A stretch of 64,000 nucleotides of DNA, taken from an uncultured Candidatus Binatia bacterium. GTDB lineage: Bacteria > Desulfobacterota > Binatia > Bin18. Positions 35,086-43,886 of the stretch are shown in pieces (positions within the stretch are counted from its first letter, which is position 1; the number at the start of each line of letters is the position of its first letter). The stretch is from contig OY282457.1 in assembly GCA_958296235.1 (NCBI GenBank), positions 1,674,501 through 1,738,500 of the forward strand. The letters are read 5' to 3'. The notes under the pieces were generated by a model. That model was not told the DNA's origin. It did no database searches and was given only the letters and a program-made list of their open reading frames with translations. The translations under genes were made by a program, and so were the position numbers.

Positions 35086-35373
35086 ATGACTCGTATCCAT
35101 ATCGAATCGGACCACAAGCCCGCTGTCGCTACGCTCGTAGAAAATTCGCTGGCCATGCAGCAAAAAGCGGTACGGGCAGGGCTCAAACGCACGAAGCTAC
35201 GCCTGAAAGCCTTTGAAAAAGAGTGCGGTCAGTCCAGTCAGCAGTTCTACCAGTCCTATCAGGCCGGAAAAATGGGCGACACCGAAGCCTGCATGGAGTG
35301 GGCCGGAGAGTGGGAAACCTATCTGGAATTAACGCAAGCGCTCGCACTCCTGAGGGAGACTGAAGTGTGCTGA
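35086..35373 (+). CDS. Putative antitoxin partner of TumE-like toxin
   Basis: This encodes 95 aa, largely helical and charged, with no motif I recognise. It overlaps the following TumE-like gene by 7 nt and precedes it, the arrangement expected for an antitoxin and its toxin. AAAGGACGAAG upstream can serve as the ribosome binding site. Function is inferred only from context. Confidence 0.6.
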   Translation: MTRIHIESDHKPAVATLVENSLAMQQKAVRAGLKRTKLRLKAFEKECGQSSQQFYQSYQAGKMGDTEACMEWAGEWETYLELTQALALLRETEVC

Positions 35374-35765
35374 TTGAAGAGTATTTTGTCCATCTGGAGC
35401 GAACATTCGCTTCCTGCCTGTATATGACGCAAACCACCCTGACAAAGGAAAGGCGCGCTCTTCATATTGGTTTCATAAAGGGGACGGCAACATTTACCCA
35501 GGAAATTCGGCTCTTCCTCATGGAATTTGTCCGTACAGAACCACGCCTGGTGAAAACCAAGTACCGGTATCATTGTCAAAATGCCCAGGGAAATCTCCTA
35601 TTCCGCTATGATAACGCACCTCACCATAGGACCAGCACCTTTCCTCACCATAAGCATGTTCGCACGGCGGTGCAGGGAGAACGGATCGTTGCCGGCGAGC
35701 CTCCCACGATAGAGGCTGTTCTCTCTGAGATAACAGAATTCATAGAACAATCTCCTTCCAGATGA
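35367..35765 (+). CDS. TumE/DUF6516-like toxin
   Basis: This encodes 132 aa with the family-typical core KYRYHCQNAQGNLLFRYDNA then PHHRTSTFPHHKHV. That matches DUF6516 (TumE) toxins of toxin-antitoxin pairs: an aromatic strand followed by a DNAPHH motif and an HHKH motif. The start is a GTG inside the end of the preceding gene. Family membership is recalled, not searched. The molecular target is not known from the sequence. Confidence 0.7.
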   Translation: MLIEEYFVHLERTFASCLYMTQTTLTKERRALHIGFIKGTATFTQEIRLFLMEFVRTEPRLVKTKYRYHCQNAQGNLLFRYDNAPHHRTSTFPHHKHVRTAVQGERIVAGEPPTIEAVLSEITEFIEQSPSR

Positions 35766-35796
35766 GGGACTAGAAAACGGAGAAGAAGGAGCGCCC

Positions 35797-36384
35797 ATGA
35801 CCACACTACTCGGTATTTCAGGCAGCCTGACGGCCGGCGGCAGTACGCGAACTGTTGTTGATGCGGCGCTGGCAGCCGCGCAAGAACACACCCCGGCCAT
35901 CACGACTGACGTAATCGATCTGCGCGATGTAACCATCTCTTTTTGTGATGGGCGGCCACCCGAAGACTACCCGGACGATACTCCCCGCGCGCTTGAACGC
36001 ATCAGCGCGGCCGACGCCTATATCATCGGCACGCCTATCTACCGGGGCTCCTACACCGGCGCTCTCAAGAACCTGCTCGACCACATTCCGGTCGAAGCCT
36101 TTATGGGCAAGGTCGCCGGTCTGGTTGGGAACGCTTATACGGACCATCACTACCTCAGCATCGACCAGGAACTGAGACCAGTATTGGCCTGGTTCAATAT
36201 GCACATCGTCCCTGGCAGCGTGTACGTGCGAGCCGATCAGATGCAGGGCGGAGAGATTACCGATGCGCGCGTGCGGGATCACCTGCGCCAGCTTGGAGAG
36301 GCCGTCATCAGACTCTGCCACAGCCTGAAAGACAGTCCCCAGGGCCCGCCGCCCTTGGTCTTATGGCCCCGCTCGAAATCATGA
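35797..36384 (+). CDS. NADPH-dependent FMN reductase
   Basis: This 195-aa flavodoxin-like protein has GISGSLTAGGSTRTV at the FMN phosphate site and GTPIYRGSYTGALKNLLDHI, the loop holding the isoalloxazine ring in SsuE/ArsH-type reductases. Such enzymes supply reduced FMN to two-component monooxygenases. The partner is not visible nearby. AGAAGGAG precedes the ATG. Confidence 0.85.
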   Translation: MTTLLGISGSLTAGGSTRTVVDAALAAAQEHTPAITTDVIDLRDVTISFCDGRPPEDYPDDTPRALERISAADAYIIGTPIYRGSYTGALKNLLDHIPVEAFMGKVAGLVGNAYTDHHYLSIDQELRPVLAWFNMHIVPGSVYVRADQMQGGEITDARVRDHLRQLGEAVIRLCHSLKDSPQGPPPLVLWPRSKS

Positions 36385-36387
36385 CCA

Positions 36388-36435
36388 AAGACACCCCTCA
36401 CCCCAGCCCTCTCCCTCGGGAGGAGAGGGAGTAAA
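36388..36435. repeat. Palindromic dispersed repeat
   Basis: Pyrimidine-rich CCCCTCACCCCAGCC is followed by CTCTCCCTCGGGAGGAGAG, which forms a hairpin. It belongs to the same family of CTCTCCC/GGGAGAG palindromes found near 39380, 42890 and 57400-57550. It may also act as a terminator for the FMN reductase gene. Confidence 0.55.
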
Positions 36436-36507
36436 GTCCCGCCCGCTTTTCCTTGACGCTCGGAGTTCGACGGCATACCTTAGCGCCCGATACAGGAGGA
36501 AGACTGG

Positions 36508-37506
36508 ATGCGGTTTGTCATCTTCGGGGCGGGCGCGGTCGGCAGTACGGTCGGCGCCCATCTCTCAAAAGCCGGAACGGCTGTTCTGCTTATTGGAGAC
36601 CCACCCCATATTGAGAAAATCCAGGCGGACGGCCTGAAAATGTCCGGCAAATATGGCGCGTTTGTGACCACGCCAGCGGCCTGTTCCGCGGTGAACGATT
36701 GGCAGTTCCAGCCGGACGACATTGTTTTCCTATGTGTCAAAACCTATGACACTCCGGTTGCCCTTGAGCAACTGCGCGCCAAGGTCCCGCCCGCAACTCC
36801 CATTTTCTGTCTCCAGAACACCATGACCAATGAAGAGTTGGTGGCCGAGCATTTCAGCCAGGTCTATGGCGCGGCTCTGCATCTGGGGGCCCGTTTTGTC
36901 TTTCCCGGCGAGGTTGGTCATCTGGGTGGCAATGCGCTGGTGATTGGCCGCTATCCCGGCGGTCTTGACGAGACCGCGGAACAAGTCGTGGCCGTCCTGC
37001 AAGCCGCCAATATGGGCGGAACGCTGACAGACGATATTCTGGCCTGCAAGTGGGCGAAATTCTGCATCAATCTGATGAACGCGCCGGCCGCGATTCTCGA
37101 CCGCTCCGGGCCAGAACTGCTGAACGACCCGGACTCGCGCCGCTTGTGCGGCGACATGCTGGCGGAAGCCCAGCACGTCCTGGCTCGGGCCGAGATCACA
37201 CTCAAAACCCTGCCCGGCGACCAGCCCTTGCCGGATATGGTGACCGCATTGCGCCGGACCAACTTTACCCCACAGCCCTTGCCCAACCGCTCGACTCATG
37301 TTTTCCCATCCATGTGGCAGGACGTGTTCTGCCGGCGGGGCAGAACGGAGGCGCGTTATCTTAACGGGCGGGTCCACGCGATGGGCCAACAGTTCGGGAT
37401 TGCCACGCCGATCAACGCCCTCCTTACTCAGGTGGCAGACGCTATGGCGGAGCGCCGGGAACTGCCGGGGACGTATACGCTGTCTGATTTGCGCACTATG
37501 CTGTAA
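36508..37506 (+). CDS. Ketopantoate reductase family (PanE/ApbA)
   Basis: 2-Dehydropantoate 2-reductases reduce ketopantoate with NADPH in pantothenate synthesis; many paralogues act on other 2-oxo acids. The 332-aa chain starts with the Rossmann motif FGAGAVGSTVGAHL, followed by FLCVKTYDT and CKWAKFCINLMNAPAAI, the catalytic-lysine region of the family. A ribosome binding site AGGAGG is present. The VOC protein and an alcohol dehydrogenase follow at short spacing, so a catabolic role rather than CoA synthesis is quite possible. Confidence 0.8.
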   Translation: MRFVIFGAGAVGSTVGAHLSKAGTAVLLIGDPPHIEKIQADGLKMSGKYGAFVTTPAACSAVNDWQFQPDDIVFLCVKTYDTPVALEQLRAKVPPATPIFCLQNTMTNEELVAEHFSQVYGAALHLGARFVFPGEVGHLGGNALVIGRYPGGLDETAEQVVAVLQAANMGGTLTDDILACKWAKFCINLMNAPAAILDRSGPELLNDPDSRRLCGDMLAEAQHVLARAEITLKTLPGDQPLPDMVTALRRTNFTPQPLPNRSTHVFPSMWQDVFCRRGRTEARYLNGRVHAMGQQFGIATPINALLTQVADAMAERRELPGTYTLSDLRTML

Positions 37507-37534
37507 CCTGCCAGTCACGCCTCAGGACATCGCC

Positions 37535-37954
37535 ATGTCACACCCGCCCTTTCACCTCGCCCTCCCGGTTCGTGACCTGGAGGCTGCCCGGACATTTTAT
37601 GTTGACCTGCTGGGCTGTTCGGCTGGCCGCGAGAGTGCGACCTGGATTGATTTCAATTTTTTCGGACACCAGGTCACGACGCATCTTTCTCTGGAAGAAC
37701 CCCAAGCCGCGGCCACCAATCCGGTTGACGGCCAGCAGGTTCCGGTGCGGCATTTTGGTGTGATTCTCGACTGGGACGCCTGGCAGGCCTTGGCTGAACG
37801 GCTGACACAGGCGGGCGTCTCATTCCTGATCGAACCCTGCATTCGTTTTCGCGGCCAGGTGGGCGAACAGGCCACCCTGTTTCTCGTGGACCCCAGCCAG
37901 AACGGGCTGGAGTTCAAAGCGTTTCGAGACCGGGGGCAGCTCTTTGCCCGATAG
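37535..37954 (+). CDS. Glyoxalase/VOC family protein
   Basis: This 139-aa single-domain VOC protein opens FHLALPVRDLEAARTFYVDLLG, the family signature with the metal-binding His. It ends with TLFLVDPSQNGLEFKAF, where the C-terminal metal-binding Glu lies. It is likely a dioxygenase-like or isomerase-like enzyme; substrate unknown. It sits 28 nt after the PanE-like gene and 27 nt before an alcohol dehydrogenase. Confidence 0.82.
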   Translation: MSHPPFHLALPVRDLEAARTFYVDLLGCSAGRESATWIDFNFFGHQVTTHLSLEEPQAAATNPVDGQQVPVRHFGVILDWDAWQALAERLTQAGVSFLIEPCIRFRGQVGEQATLFLVDPSQNGLEFKAFRDRGQLFAR

Positions 37955-37981
37955 AAATTCAGTGAAAAACAGGAGGATACT

Positions 37982-39034
37982 ATGAAAGCGCTGGCATTTT
38001 TAGGCATAGACAAGGTCGGCATTATCGACAAACCGATCCCCGACCCTGGCCCGAATGATGCGGTGATTAAAACAACGGCTTCGCTGATCTGCACTTCGGA
38101 TGTGCATACCGTGCGCGGTGTCATCCAGATTCCCGAGGGCCGGGTGCTCGGCCATGAGAGCGTGGGTATCGTGCATCAGGCCGGCGCGCATGTCACGACC
38201 TGCAAAGAGGGGGACCGGGTGGTGGTAAACGCCATCACGCCGTGCGGCAAGTGTGACCCTTGCCAGCGGGGCATTACGTCGCAGTGCGGCGGCATGCTGG
38301 GCGGCTATAAATTCACCACCCAGCGCGACGGCAATATGGCAGAGTATTTTTTTGTCAATGACGCCGACTACAACGTCGTTGCCATCCCGGATGATCTGAC
38401 GGACGAGCAGGCGCTCTACACCACGGATATGATGTCCACTGGCCTGGTGGGAGCCGAGAACGCGGAAATCCCGCCGGGCGGGACGGTGGCGGTCTTCGCC
38501 CAAGGTCCGGTTGGGCTGTGCGCCACGGCCAGCGCGCGGCTGCTGGGCGCCGGGTTGGTCATCGCCGTTGACTCCAAGCCGGACCGTAAGGAACTCGCCA
38601 AAAAGATGGGCGCCGATGTGGTTGTTGATCCAACTGAGGGGGACGCGGTCGAACAGATCATGCAGTTCACGGGCGGCCTCGGCGTCGATTCCGCCATTGA
38701 GGCGCTGGGCTCTCCAGTGACCTTTGAAAACTGCGTGAAAGCGACCAAGCCGGGCGGGGTAATCTCGAATATCGGCTATCACGGTGAAGCCGGCGATGCG
38801 CTGAGCATTCCGCTGCCGGATTTCGGTCTGGGCATGGGCGACAAGAAAATTCACACGGCGTTATGTCCGGGCGGGCGGGAGCAGGTTTCACGCCTGCTGC
38901 GGCTGCTTCAGAACGGGCGGATTGACCCCACGCCGCTGACCACCCATCGGTTCGCATTCGCCGAAGTGGAGCACGCCTTCCATATGATGACGACTAAGGC
39001 GGACAATATCGTCAAGCCGCTCATTACGTTTTAG
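37982..39034 (+). CDS. Zinc-dependent alcohol dehydrogenase (secondary-alcohol type)
   Basis: This 350-aa medium-chain dehydrogenase resembles NADP-dependent isopropanol-type dehydrogenases: catalytic zinc ligands in ICTSDVHTV and GHESVGIV, and a cofactor motif FAQGPVGLCATASARLLGAG. A partial structural-zinc lobe (CGKCDPCQRGITSQCGG) is present. AGGAGGATACT precedes the ATG. It is last in a three-gene run with the PanE-like and VOC genes. Confidence 0.87.
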   Translation: MKALAFLGIDKVGIIDKPIPDPGPNDAVIKTTASLICTSDVHTVRGVIQIPEGRVLGHESVGIVHQAGAHVTTCKEGDRVVVNAITPCGKCDPCQRGITSQCGGMLGGYKFTTQRDGNMAEYFFVNDADYNVVAIPDDLTDEQALYTTDMMSTGLVGAENAEIPPGGTVAVFAQGPVGLCATASARLLGAGLVIAVDSKPDRKELAKKMGADVVVDPTEGDAVEQIMQFTGGLGVDSAIEALGSPVTFENCVKATKPGGVISNIGYHGEAGDALSIPLPDFGLGMGDKKIHTALCPGGREQVSRLLRLLQNGRIDPTPLTTHRFAFAEVEHAFHMMTTKADNIVKPLITF

Positions 39035-39108
39035 TGACGAGTGGAAAGAGGGGTGAGTGGAAAGAGGGGCGAGTGAAGAGTGAAGAGTGAAGAGTGAGGA
39101 GCGGGGAA

Positions 39109-39238
39109 CCCATCCCACCCCTGCTCCCAGCGGGAGCGGGGCGCTTGTCTTTCCCTCTCCCCTGGAGGCCTGTCCTGAGCCTGTCGAAGGGCCGGGTGAG
39201 GGGGCGGACGGACCGCCTGGGAGGCCGGCGACACAATG
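39109..39238 (-). repeat. Long dispersed repeat, copy 1 (inverted)
   Basis: This about 130-bp noncoding element reads on the minus strand as a near copy of 57307-57440. The first 69 bases, from CATTGTGTCGCC through CCTTCGACAGGCTCAGG, differ at only a few positions. It includes a palindromic CTCTCC/GGAGAG core. Before it, from about 39035, short tandem units (GTGGAAAGAGGGG, GAGTGAAGA) fill the space after the dehydrogenase stop. Confidence 0.75.
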
Positions 39239-39260
39239 GGCAGCACACGTCCAAGGAGGG

Positions 39261-39350
39261 GATTGCATAGGGGAAAGGGCCACCACGGGGGATTGCCTGG
39301 GGGAAAGGGCCACCACGGGGGATTGCCTGGGGGAAAGGGCCACCACAGGG
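39261..39350. repeat. 30-bp tandem repeat, three units
   Basis: Three head-to-tail copies of a 30-bp unit (GATTGCCTGGGGGAAAGGGC plus CACCACGGGG) lie here; the first has two changes (ATAG for CTGG). The unit length is a multiple of three, so reading frames run through it, but nothing suggests that it is translated. It lies in the 396-bp gene-free stretch before the TPR gene. Confidence 0.8.
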
Positions 39351-39366
39351 GGTGGCCCCTACAGAT

Positions 39367-39412
39367 TTTATCCCCTCTCCCCTGGAGGGAGAGGGCTAGG
39401 GAGAGGGGGTTA
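39367..39412. repeat. Palindromic dispersed repeat
   Basis: CCCCTCTCCCCTGGAGGGAG and the following AGGGCTAGGGAGAGGGGG form a strong hairpin. It is the same family as 42886-42945 and 57504-57555 and lies just upstream of the TPR gene start. Confidence 0.65.
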
Positions 39413-39430
39413 TCTTCTCTTGGGCGATAT

Positions 39431-39994
39431 ATGGACCAGTCCACCTGCCTTGTCCTGCTGTGCCTCTCTCTGTGTTTCTCTTTCGGCCCGCCCGCCTTTG
39501 CTCAGCAGAATCTCCAAACCGGAATCCAATTCTTTGAGGCCGGCGAGTTGGTCAAAGCGCGTCAGTTTTTTGAGGCCCTGCACCAGCAGCAGCCGACCAA
39601 TACAAGCGCGCCCTTTTATTTGGGGCGGATTGCCTTTGCAGAGGAAAACTATGAGCAGGCCATCCCCTGGCTCAAGAGGGCTGCGGACGGAGAGGAATGC
39701 AATGTGGACTACCATCTCTGGCTGGGCCGCGCCTATGGGCATCGCGCCCAGCAGGTCAGCCTGTTCCGCAAACCCGCCCTTGCCAGGCGCGTCCGCATCC
39801 ACTTTGAAAAAGCGGTTGGCTGCAACCCCAATCACGTTGCCGCTCGCTGGGACCTGATGGAATACTATCTGAAGGCTCCGCGTTTTCTGGGCGGCAGCCG
39901 AAAAAAAGCTGTCGAGCAGGCCGAGATTATTACCCGGCTTGACCCCACGGAGGGCCAAAAAGCGCGGCAGTTCATCGCCGAGGCAGACCAGTGA
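39431..39994 (+). CDS. Exported TPR-repeat protein
   Basis: This encodes 187 aa with an N-terminal signal peptide (hydrophobic to about residue 22, cleavage after PAFA). Tetratricopeptide helices follow, for example GIQFFEAGELVKARQFFEAL and APFYLGRIAFAEENYEQAI. It is probably a periplasmic scaffold. An upstream in-frame ATG lies in the 30-bp tandem repeat and is not credible. It precedes the MmeI-like gene by 57 nt; no link in function is evident. Confidence 0.8.
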   Translation: MDQSTCLVLLCLSLCFSFGPPAFAQQNLQTGIQFFEAGELVKARQFFEALHQQQPTNTSAPFYLGRIAFAEENYEQAIPWLKRAADGEECNVDYHLWLGRAYGHRAQQVSLFRKPALARRVRIHFEKAVGCNPNHVAARWDLMEYYLKAPRFLGGSRKKAVEQAEIITRLDPTEGQKARQFIAEADQ

Positions 39995-40050
39995 CCACTC
40001 AGCAGCCAGCCGCCCTTTGTTTACCCACTCCAGCAGAAAGCCACGCCTGA

Positions 40051-42870
40051 ATGCGCCTCTCCTGGAATGAAATCCGCGCCCGCGCCGCCACCTTTACCAA
40101 CGAGTGGCGGGACGCAGCCTATGAAAAAGGCGAGACGCAGAGCTTCTACAACGACTTCTTTAATATCTTCGGCGTCAAGCGGCGTACTGTCGCTCGCTAC
40201 GAAGAGCGCGTCAAACGCCTCGATAACTCCTCCGGCTATATCGACCTGTTCTGGCCGGGCGTGCTGTTAGTCGAACACAAGAGCGCCGGGCGCAATCTGG
40301 AAAAAGCCTACGGACAAGCCGGCGACTACTTCGACGCCCTGCCCGAGCAGGAGCGCCCGCGCTACATCCTGGTCAGCGACTTTCAGACCTTTGAGTTGCA
40401 CGACCTGGACGAGCGGGAACGCACGTTTTTCGCCCTGGCCGACCTGCCCCACAATGTCGAGAAGTTCGGCTTTATCCTGGGCGTGCAAAAGCGCGCCTTC
40501 AAGGATCAGGACCCGGTCAACATTCAGGCCTCCGAGCTCATGGGCCGCCTGCACGACGCGCTCGAACAGTCCGGCTACACTGGCCACGACCTCGAACGAT
40601 TTCTGGTGCGTACCGTGTTCTGCCTGTTTGCCGACGATACCGGCATCTTCGAGCCGCGCGACATTTTTCTTGATTTCCTGGAAACGCGCACCCGCGAGGA
40701 CGGCTCAGACCTGGGCCTATGGCTCTCGCGGCTCTTTCAGGCGCTCGACACGCCGGAGGACACGCGCCAAAAGGCGCTGGACGAAGACCTGGCTCGCTTT
40801 CCGTATGTGAACGGCGACCTGTTCCGGGGTCCGCTGCGCATCCCTGACTTTGATGCTCCCATGCGACAGGCATTGCTCGACGCCTGCCGGTTCGACTGGA
40901 CCGCCATCTCTCCGGCGATTTTCGGCGCGCTGTTCCAATCGGTCATGCAGCCCGCGCAACGCCGCTCTCAGGGCGCGCACTACACCACCGAGCAGAACAT
41001 CCTGAAGGTGATTGAGCCGCTGTTTCTTGATGACCTGCGGGCGGAGTTCGCTCGGTTGAAAGCCCGCAAGGACACGCATCGACGGCTGGAACTGCACCGC
41101 TTTCAGCAGCGTTTGGGGACGTTGCGTTTTCTTGACCCGGCCTGCGGCTGCGGCAATTTTCTTATCATTGCCTACCGCGAGTTGCGCGCCCTGGAGATTG
41201 AGGTCTTGAAGGAACTGCGCGCCTATCGTGATGACGCGGAAACTGGGGAGCTAAACGTTGCAACCTTCTTGTCGGTCGTGAACGTAGACCAATTCTACGG
41301 TATTGAAATCGGTGAGTTCCCGACCCATATCGCTGAGACCGCGCTGTGGATGATGGACCACATCATGAACAACCGGCTCAGCCTGGAGTTCGGCCAAACC
41401 TTCGTGCGCATTCCGCTCACACAATCGCCCCACATTTTGCACGCCGACGCCCTGGAAGCCGACTGGGCGGCCCTGCTGCCGCCGGAGGAATGTTCGTATG
41501 TGTTCGGCAATCCGCCGTTTGTTGGCGCGAAATTCCAGACCGCACAACAGCGCGTCCAGGTACGCGGCATTGCCGGTTTGGGCGGCAGTGGCGGAACCCT
41601 GGATTACGTCACTGCCTGGTTACTCAAGGCGGGCGCGTATATCACCGGGCAGACCCGCATCGGCTTTGTGGCGACCAACTCAACGACACAGGGCGAACAG
41701 GTCGGCCAGTTGTGGCCCCTGCTGTTCGACCGCTTCCGGTTGGAGCTTGCCTTTGCCCACCGTACCTTCGCCTGGGGTTCGGACGCACGCGGCAAGGCGC
41801 ATGTGCATGTCGTCATTCTCGGGCTGGACCGGCGGAGGAATGCCCGAGCCGAGAAGCGGCTGTTTTCCTATCCCGATCTGAACGGCGACCCAGAGGAGAC
41901 TCACCACCCGATACTGTCGCCCTATCTGTTCGACGCTGGCAGCCTGGCCGATTCACATCTCACAGTGCGCGAGGAGAGCCAGCCCATTAACGGGCTGGGA
42001 AAGTTGATTATCGGTTCAAAGCCCATTGACGGCGGCCATTATATTTTCAACGCCGAGGAACGCGCGGCCTTCCTGAACGCCGAGCCGGACGCTGCACCCT
42101 TCCTGCGCCCCTTTGTCGGCGCTCGCGAATATCTACAAGGTGGAAAGCGCTGGATTCTCGCTCTGCACGACGCACCGCCGGCAACGCTGGCACAGCTACC
42201 ACACGTCAAAGAGCGTATCGCCACGGTCCGCGCCTACCGTCAGGCCAGCAAGAGCAAACCTACGCAAAAGCTGGCTGAAACGCCGACGCTCTATCATGTG
42301 AACGTTCTTCCCACCGCCCCATTTCTGGTTATTCCCGAAGTGAGTTCGGAACGGCGGGAGTATGCGCCCATCGGCTGGCTGGAACCGCCCGTTATCCCAA
42401 GTAACAAACTCCGCCTACTTCTTAATGCCACTCTTCGGGATTTCGCTTTGCTCACCTCCGCCATACATATGGCGTGGACGCGCACAGTGACCGGGCGCAT
42501 GAAGAGCGATTACATGTATTCTATTGGCGTCGTCTACAACACCTTCCCCACACCGCCCCCAGGCGCAGACCTATCAAAGCTGGAACCACTGGCCCAAGCC
42601 GTCCTTAACGCCCGCGCCACCCATCCCGGCGCAACCCTAGCTGATTTGTACGACCCCGACCTGATGCCGCCCAACCTGCGCAAGGCCCACACCATCCTTG
42701 ACCGGGCCGTAGACCGGCTGTACCGGCCTGGCGGCTTCGCCTCGGAACGGGAGCGGGTGGAACATCTGTTCGGGTTGTATGAGAAGATAGTTGCGCCGTT
42801 GGCGGTGAAGCCGAAGCCGAAAAGGAAACGCCAGCGGAGAGCCGCGTCCCACCCCCGCAGGTCGGATTAG
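40051..42870 (+). CDS. MmeI-like single-chain restriction-modification enzyme (type IIL)
   Basis: MmeI-family proteins fuse nuclease, N6-adenine methyltransferase and target recognition in one chain of about 900 aa; this one is 939 aa. The N-terminal PD-(D/E)xK site is visible as Asp65-x9-Glu75-x-Lys77 (YIDLFWPGVLLVEHKSAG), the same spacing as in MmeI. The methyltransferase has motif I LDPACGCGNF (361-370) and motif IV NPPF (487-490). A C-terminal recognition domain (about 620-860) and a basic tail follow. Because the nuclease site looks intact, restriction is likely. The last about 190 bp recur beyond cas13a at 47774 and, more decayed, at 49068. Confidence 0.9.
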   Translation: MRLSWNEIRARAATFTNEWRDAAYEKGETQSFYNDFFNIFGVKRRTVARYEERVKRLDNSSGYIDLFWPGVLLVEHKSAGRNLEKAYGQAGDYFDALPEQERPRYILVSDFQTFELHDLDERERTFFALADLPHNVEKFGFILGVQKRAFKDQDPVNIQASELMGRLHDALEQSGYTGHDLERFLVRTVFCLFADDTGIFEPRDIFLDFLETRTREDGSDLGLWLSRLFQALDTPEDTRQKALDEDLARFPYVNGDLFRGPLRIPDFDAPMRQALLDACRFDWTAISPAIFGALFQSVMQPAQRRSQGAHYTTEQNILKVIEPLFLDDLRAEFARLKARKDTHRRLELHRFQQRLGTLRFLDPACGCGNFLIIAYRELRALEIEVLKELRAYRDDAETGELNVATFLSVVNVDQFYGIEIGEFPTHIAETALWMMDHIMNNRLSLEFGQTFVRIPLTQSPHILHADALEADWAALLPPEECSYVFGNPPFVGAKFQTAQQRVQVRGIAGLGGSGGTLDYVTAWLLKAGAYITGQTRIGFVATNSTTQGEQVGQLWPLLFDRFRLELAFAHRTFAWGSDARGKAHVHVVILGLDRRRNARAEKRLFSYPDLNGDPEETHHPILSPYLFDAGSLADSHLTVREESQPINGLGKLIIGSKPIDGGHYIFNAEERAAFLNAEPDAAPFLRPFVGAREYLQGGKRWILALHDAPPATLAQLPHVKERIATVRAYRQASKSKPTQKLAETPTLYHVNVLPTAPFLVIPEVSSERREYAPIGWLEPPVIPSNKLRLLLNATLRDFALLTSAIHMAWTRTVTGRMKSDYMYSIGVVYNTFPTPPPGADLSKLEPLAQAVLNARATHPGATLADLYDPDLMPPNLRKAHTILDRAVDRLYRPGGFASERERVEHLFGLYEKIVAPLAVKPKPKRKRQRRAASHPRRSD

Positions 42871-42885
42871 CACAACGTAATACCC

Positions 42886-42945
42886 CCTCTCCCCTGGAGG
42901 CCTGTCCTGAGCCTGTCGAAGGGGAGAGGGTTAGGGAGAGGGGGT
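42886..42945. repeat. Dispersed repeat between MmeI-like gene and CRISPR array
   Basis: CCCCTCTCCCCTGGAGG is followed by CCTGTCCTGAGCCTGTCGAA and GGGGAGAGGGTTAGGGAG. It combines the two dispersed repeat motifs found at 39109-39238 and 39367-39412. Its palindrome could terminate the MmeI-like transcript and the opposing CRISPR transcript. Confidence 0.7.
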
Positions 42946-43021
42946 AGAAAACCTGCCTTCTCCCGCACCCCTGAGCCTAAAACTCCCAAGACTGTTCGTC
43001 AGCGGTTCCTGCTGAAGGGAG

Positions 43022-43851
43022 TATCACAACCCCCTTCATTTGGGAGTCATCTCCAACACAGCGAGGATACGGATGGCCCTGCCCCCTGGTGCAGTCTCCC
43101 TTCATTTGGGAGTCATCTCCAACGCAACGTCCCTTGTACAATCGATACAGAAAGGTGCAGTCTCCCTTCATTTGGGAGTCATCTCCAACCAGATTCTCAA
43201 CTTCGAGCAGAGCGCTCTGGGGTGCAGTCTCCCTTCATTTGGGAGTCATCTCTAACACTGCCAATGCTGACGCATTCGTGGGTTCAGGTGCAGTCTCCCT
43301 TCATTTGGGAGTCATCTCTAACTGGGCAATAAACGAAGGTCACACACGATTCAAGGTGCAGTCTCCCTTCATTTGGGAGTCATCTCTAACCGCAAGTTTT
43401 GGGGGCGCTACTGATGCAGGGGTGCAGTCTCCCTTCATTTGGGAGTCATCTCTAACGGAACGTGGCTTGCCGAGAAAACACCCCCGGGTGCAGTCTCCCT
43501 TCATTTGGGAGTCATCTCCAACAATTGATTGCGGCTTACCGCAGAGAGGCCGGTGCAGTCTCCCTTCATTTGGGAGTCATCTCCAACGGACCAGGATCAG
43601 AAGATCAAGGCCCTGCAGGTGCAGTCTCCCTTCATTTGGGAGTCATCTCCAACACGCGCACATGGGTGTACGACATGACGACGGGTGCAGTCTCCCTTCA
43701 TTTGGGAGTCATCTCCAACACGAGATATACGACTGCCGGGCGCTCCATGGGTGCAGTCTCCCTTCATTTGGGAGTCATCTCCAACTCTGTGAGCTCAACT
43801 GAACCAAAGATGTACGGTGCAGTCTCCCTTCATTTGGGAGTCATCTCCAAC
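43022..43851 (-). CRISPR. Type VI-A CRISPR array, 13 repeats and 12 spacers
   Basis: Thirteen 36-bp repeats start (plus strand) at 43022, 43088, 43154, 43221, 43287, 43355, 43421, 43487, 43552, 43618, 43684, 43750 and 43816. Spacers are 29-32 bp, mostly 30. On the minus strand the repeat begins GTTGGAGAT and contains the hairpin CTCCC-AAATGAA-GGGAG followed by ACTGCACC. This resembles Leptotrichia Cas13a repeats (AAAAATGAAGGGGACT core), so transcription is from the minus strand, like cas13a. The repeat at 43022-43057 is degenerate in its minus-strand 3' half, as expected for the leader-distal end. Four adjacent repeats (43221-43456) carry one shared substitution. Confidence 0.97.
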
Positions 43852-43886
43852 GCCTGTAACATAAGTACTTGTCATAACGCAACAAA
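43852..43886 (-). promoter_or_regulatory. Short cas13a-array spacer, possible array promoter
   Basis: Only 35 bp separate the cas13a stop from the first repeat. A weak -35/-10 pair (TTGTTG at 43880-43885, TATGTT at 43858-43863, 16-bp spacing, minus strand) would start transcription near the first repeat. Otherwise the array is read through from cas13a, or its leader lies within the cas13a 3' end. Confidence 0.3.
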
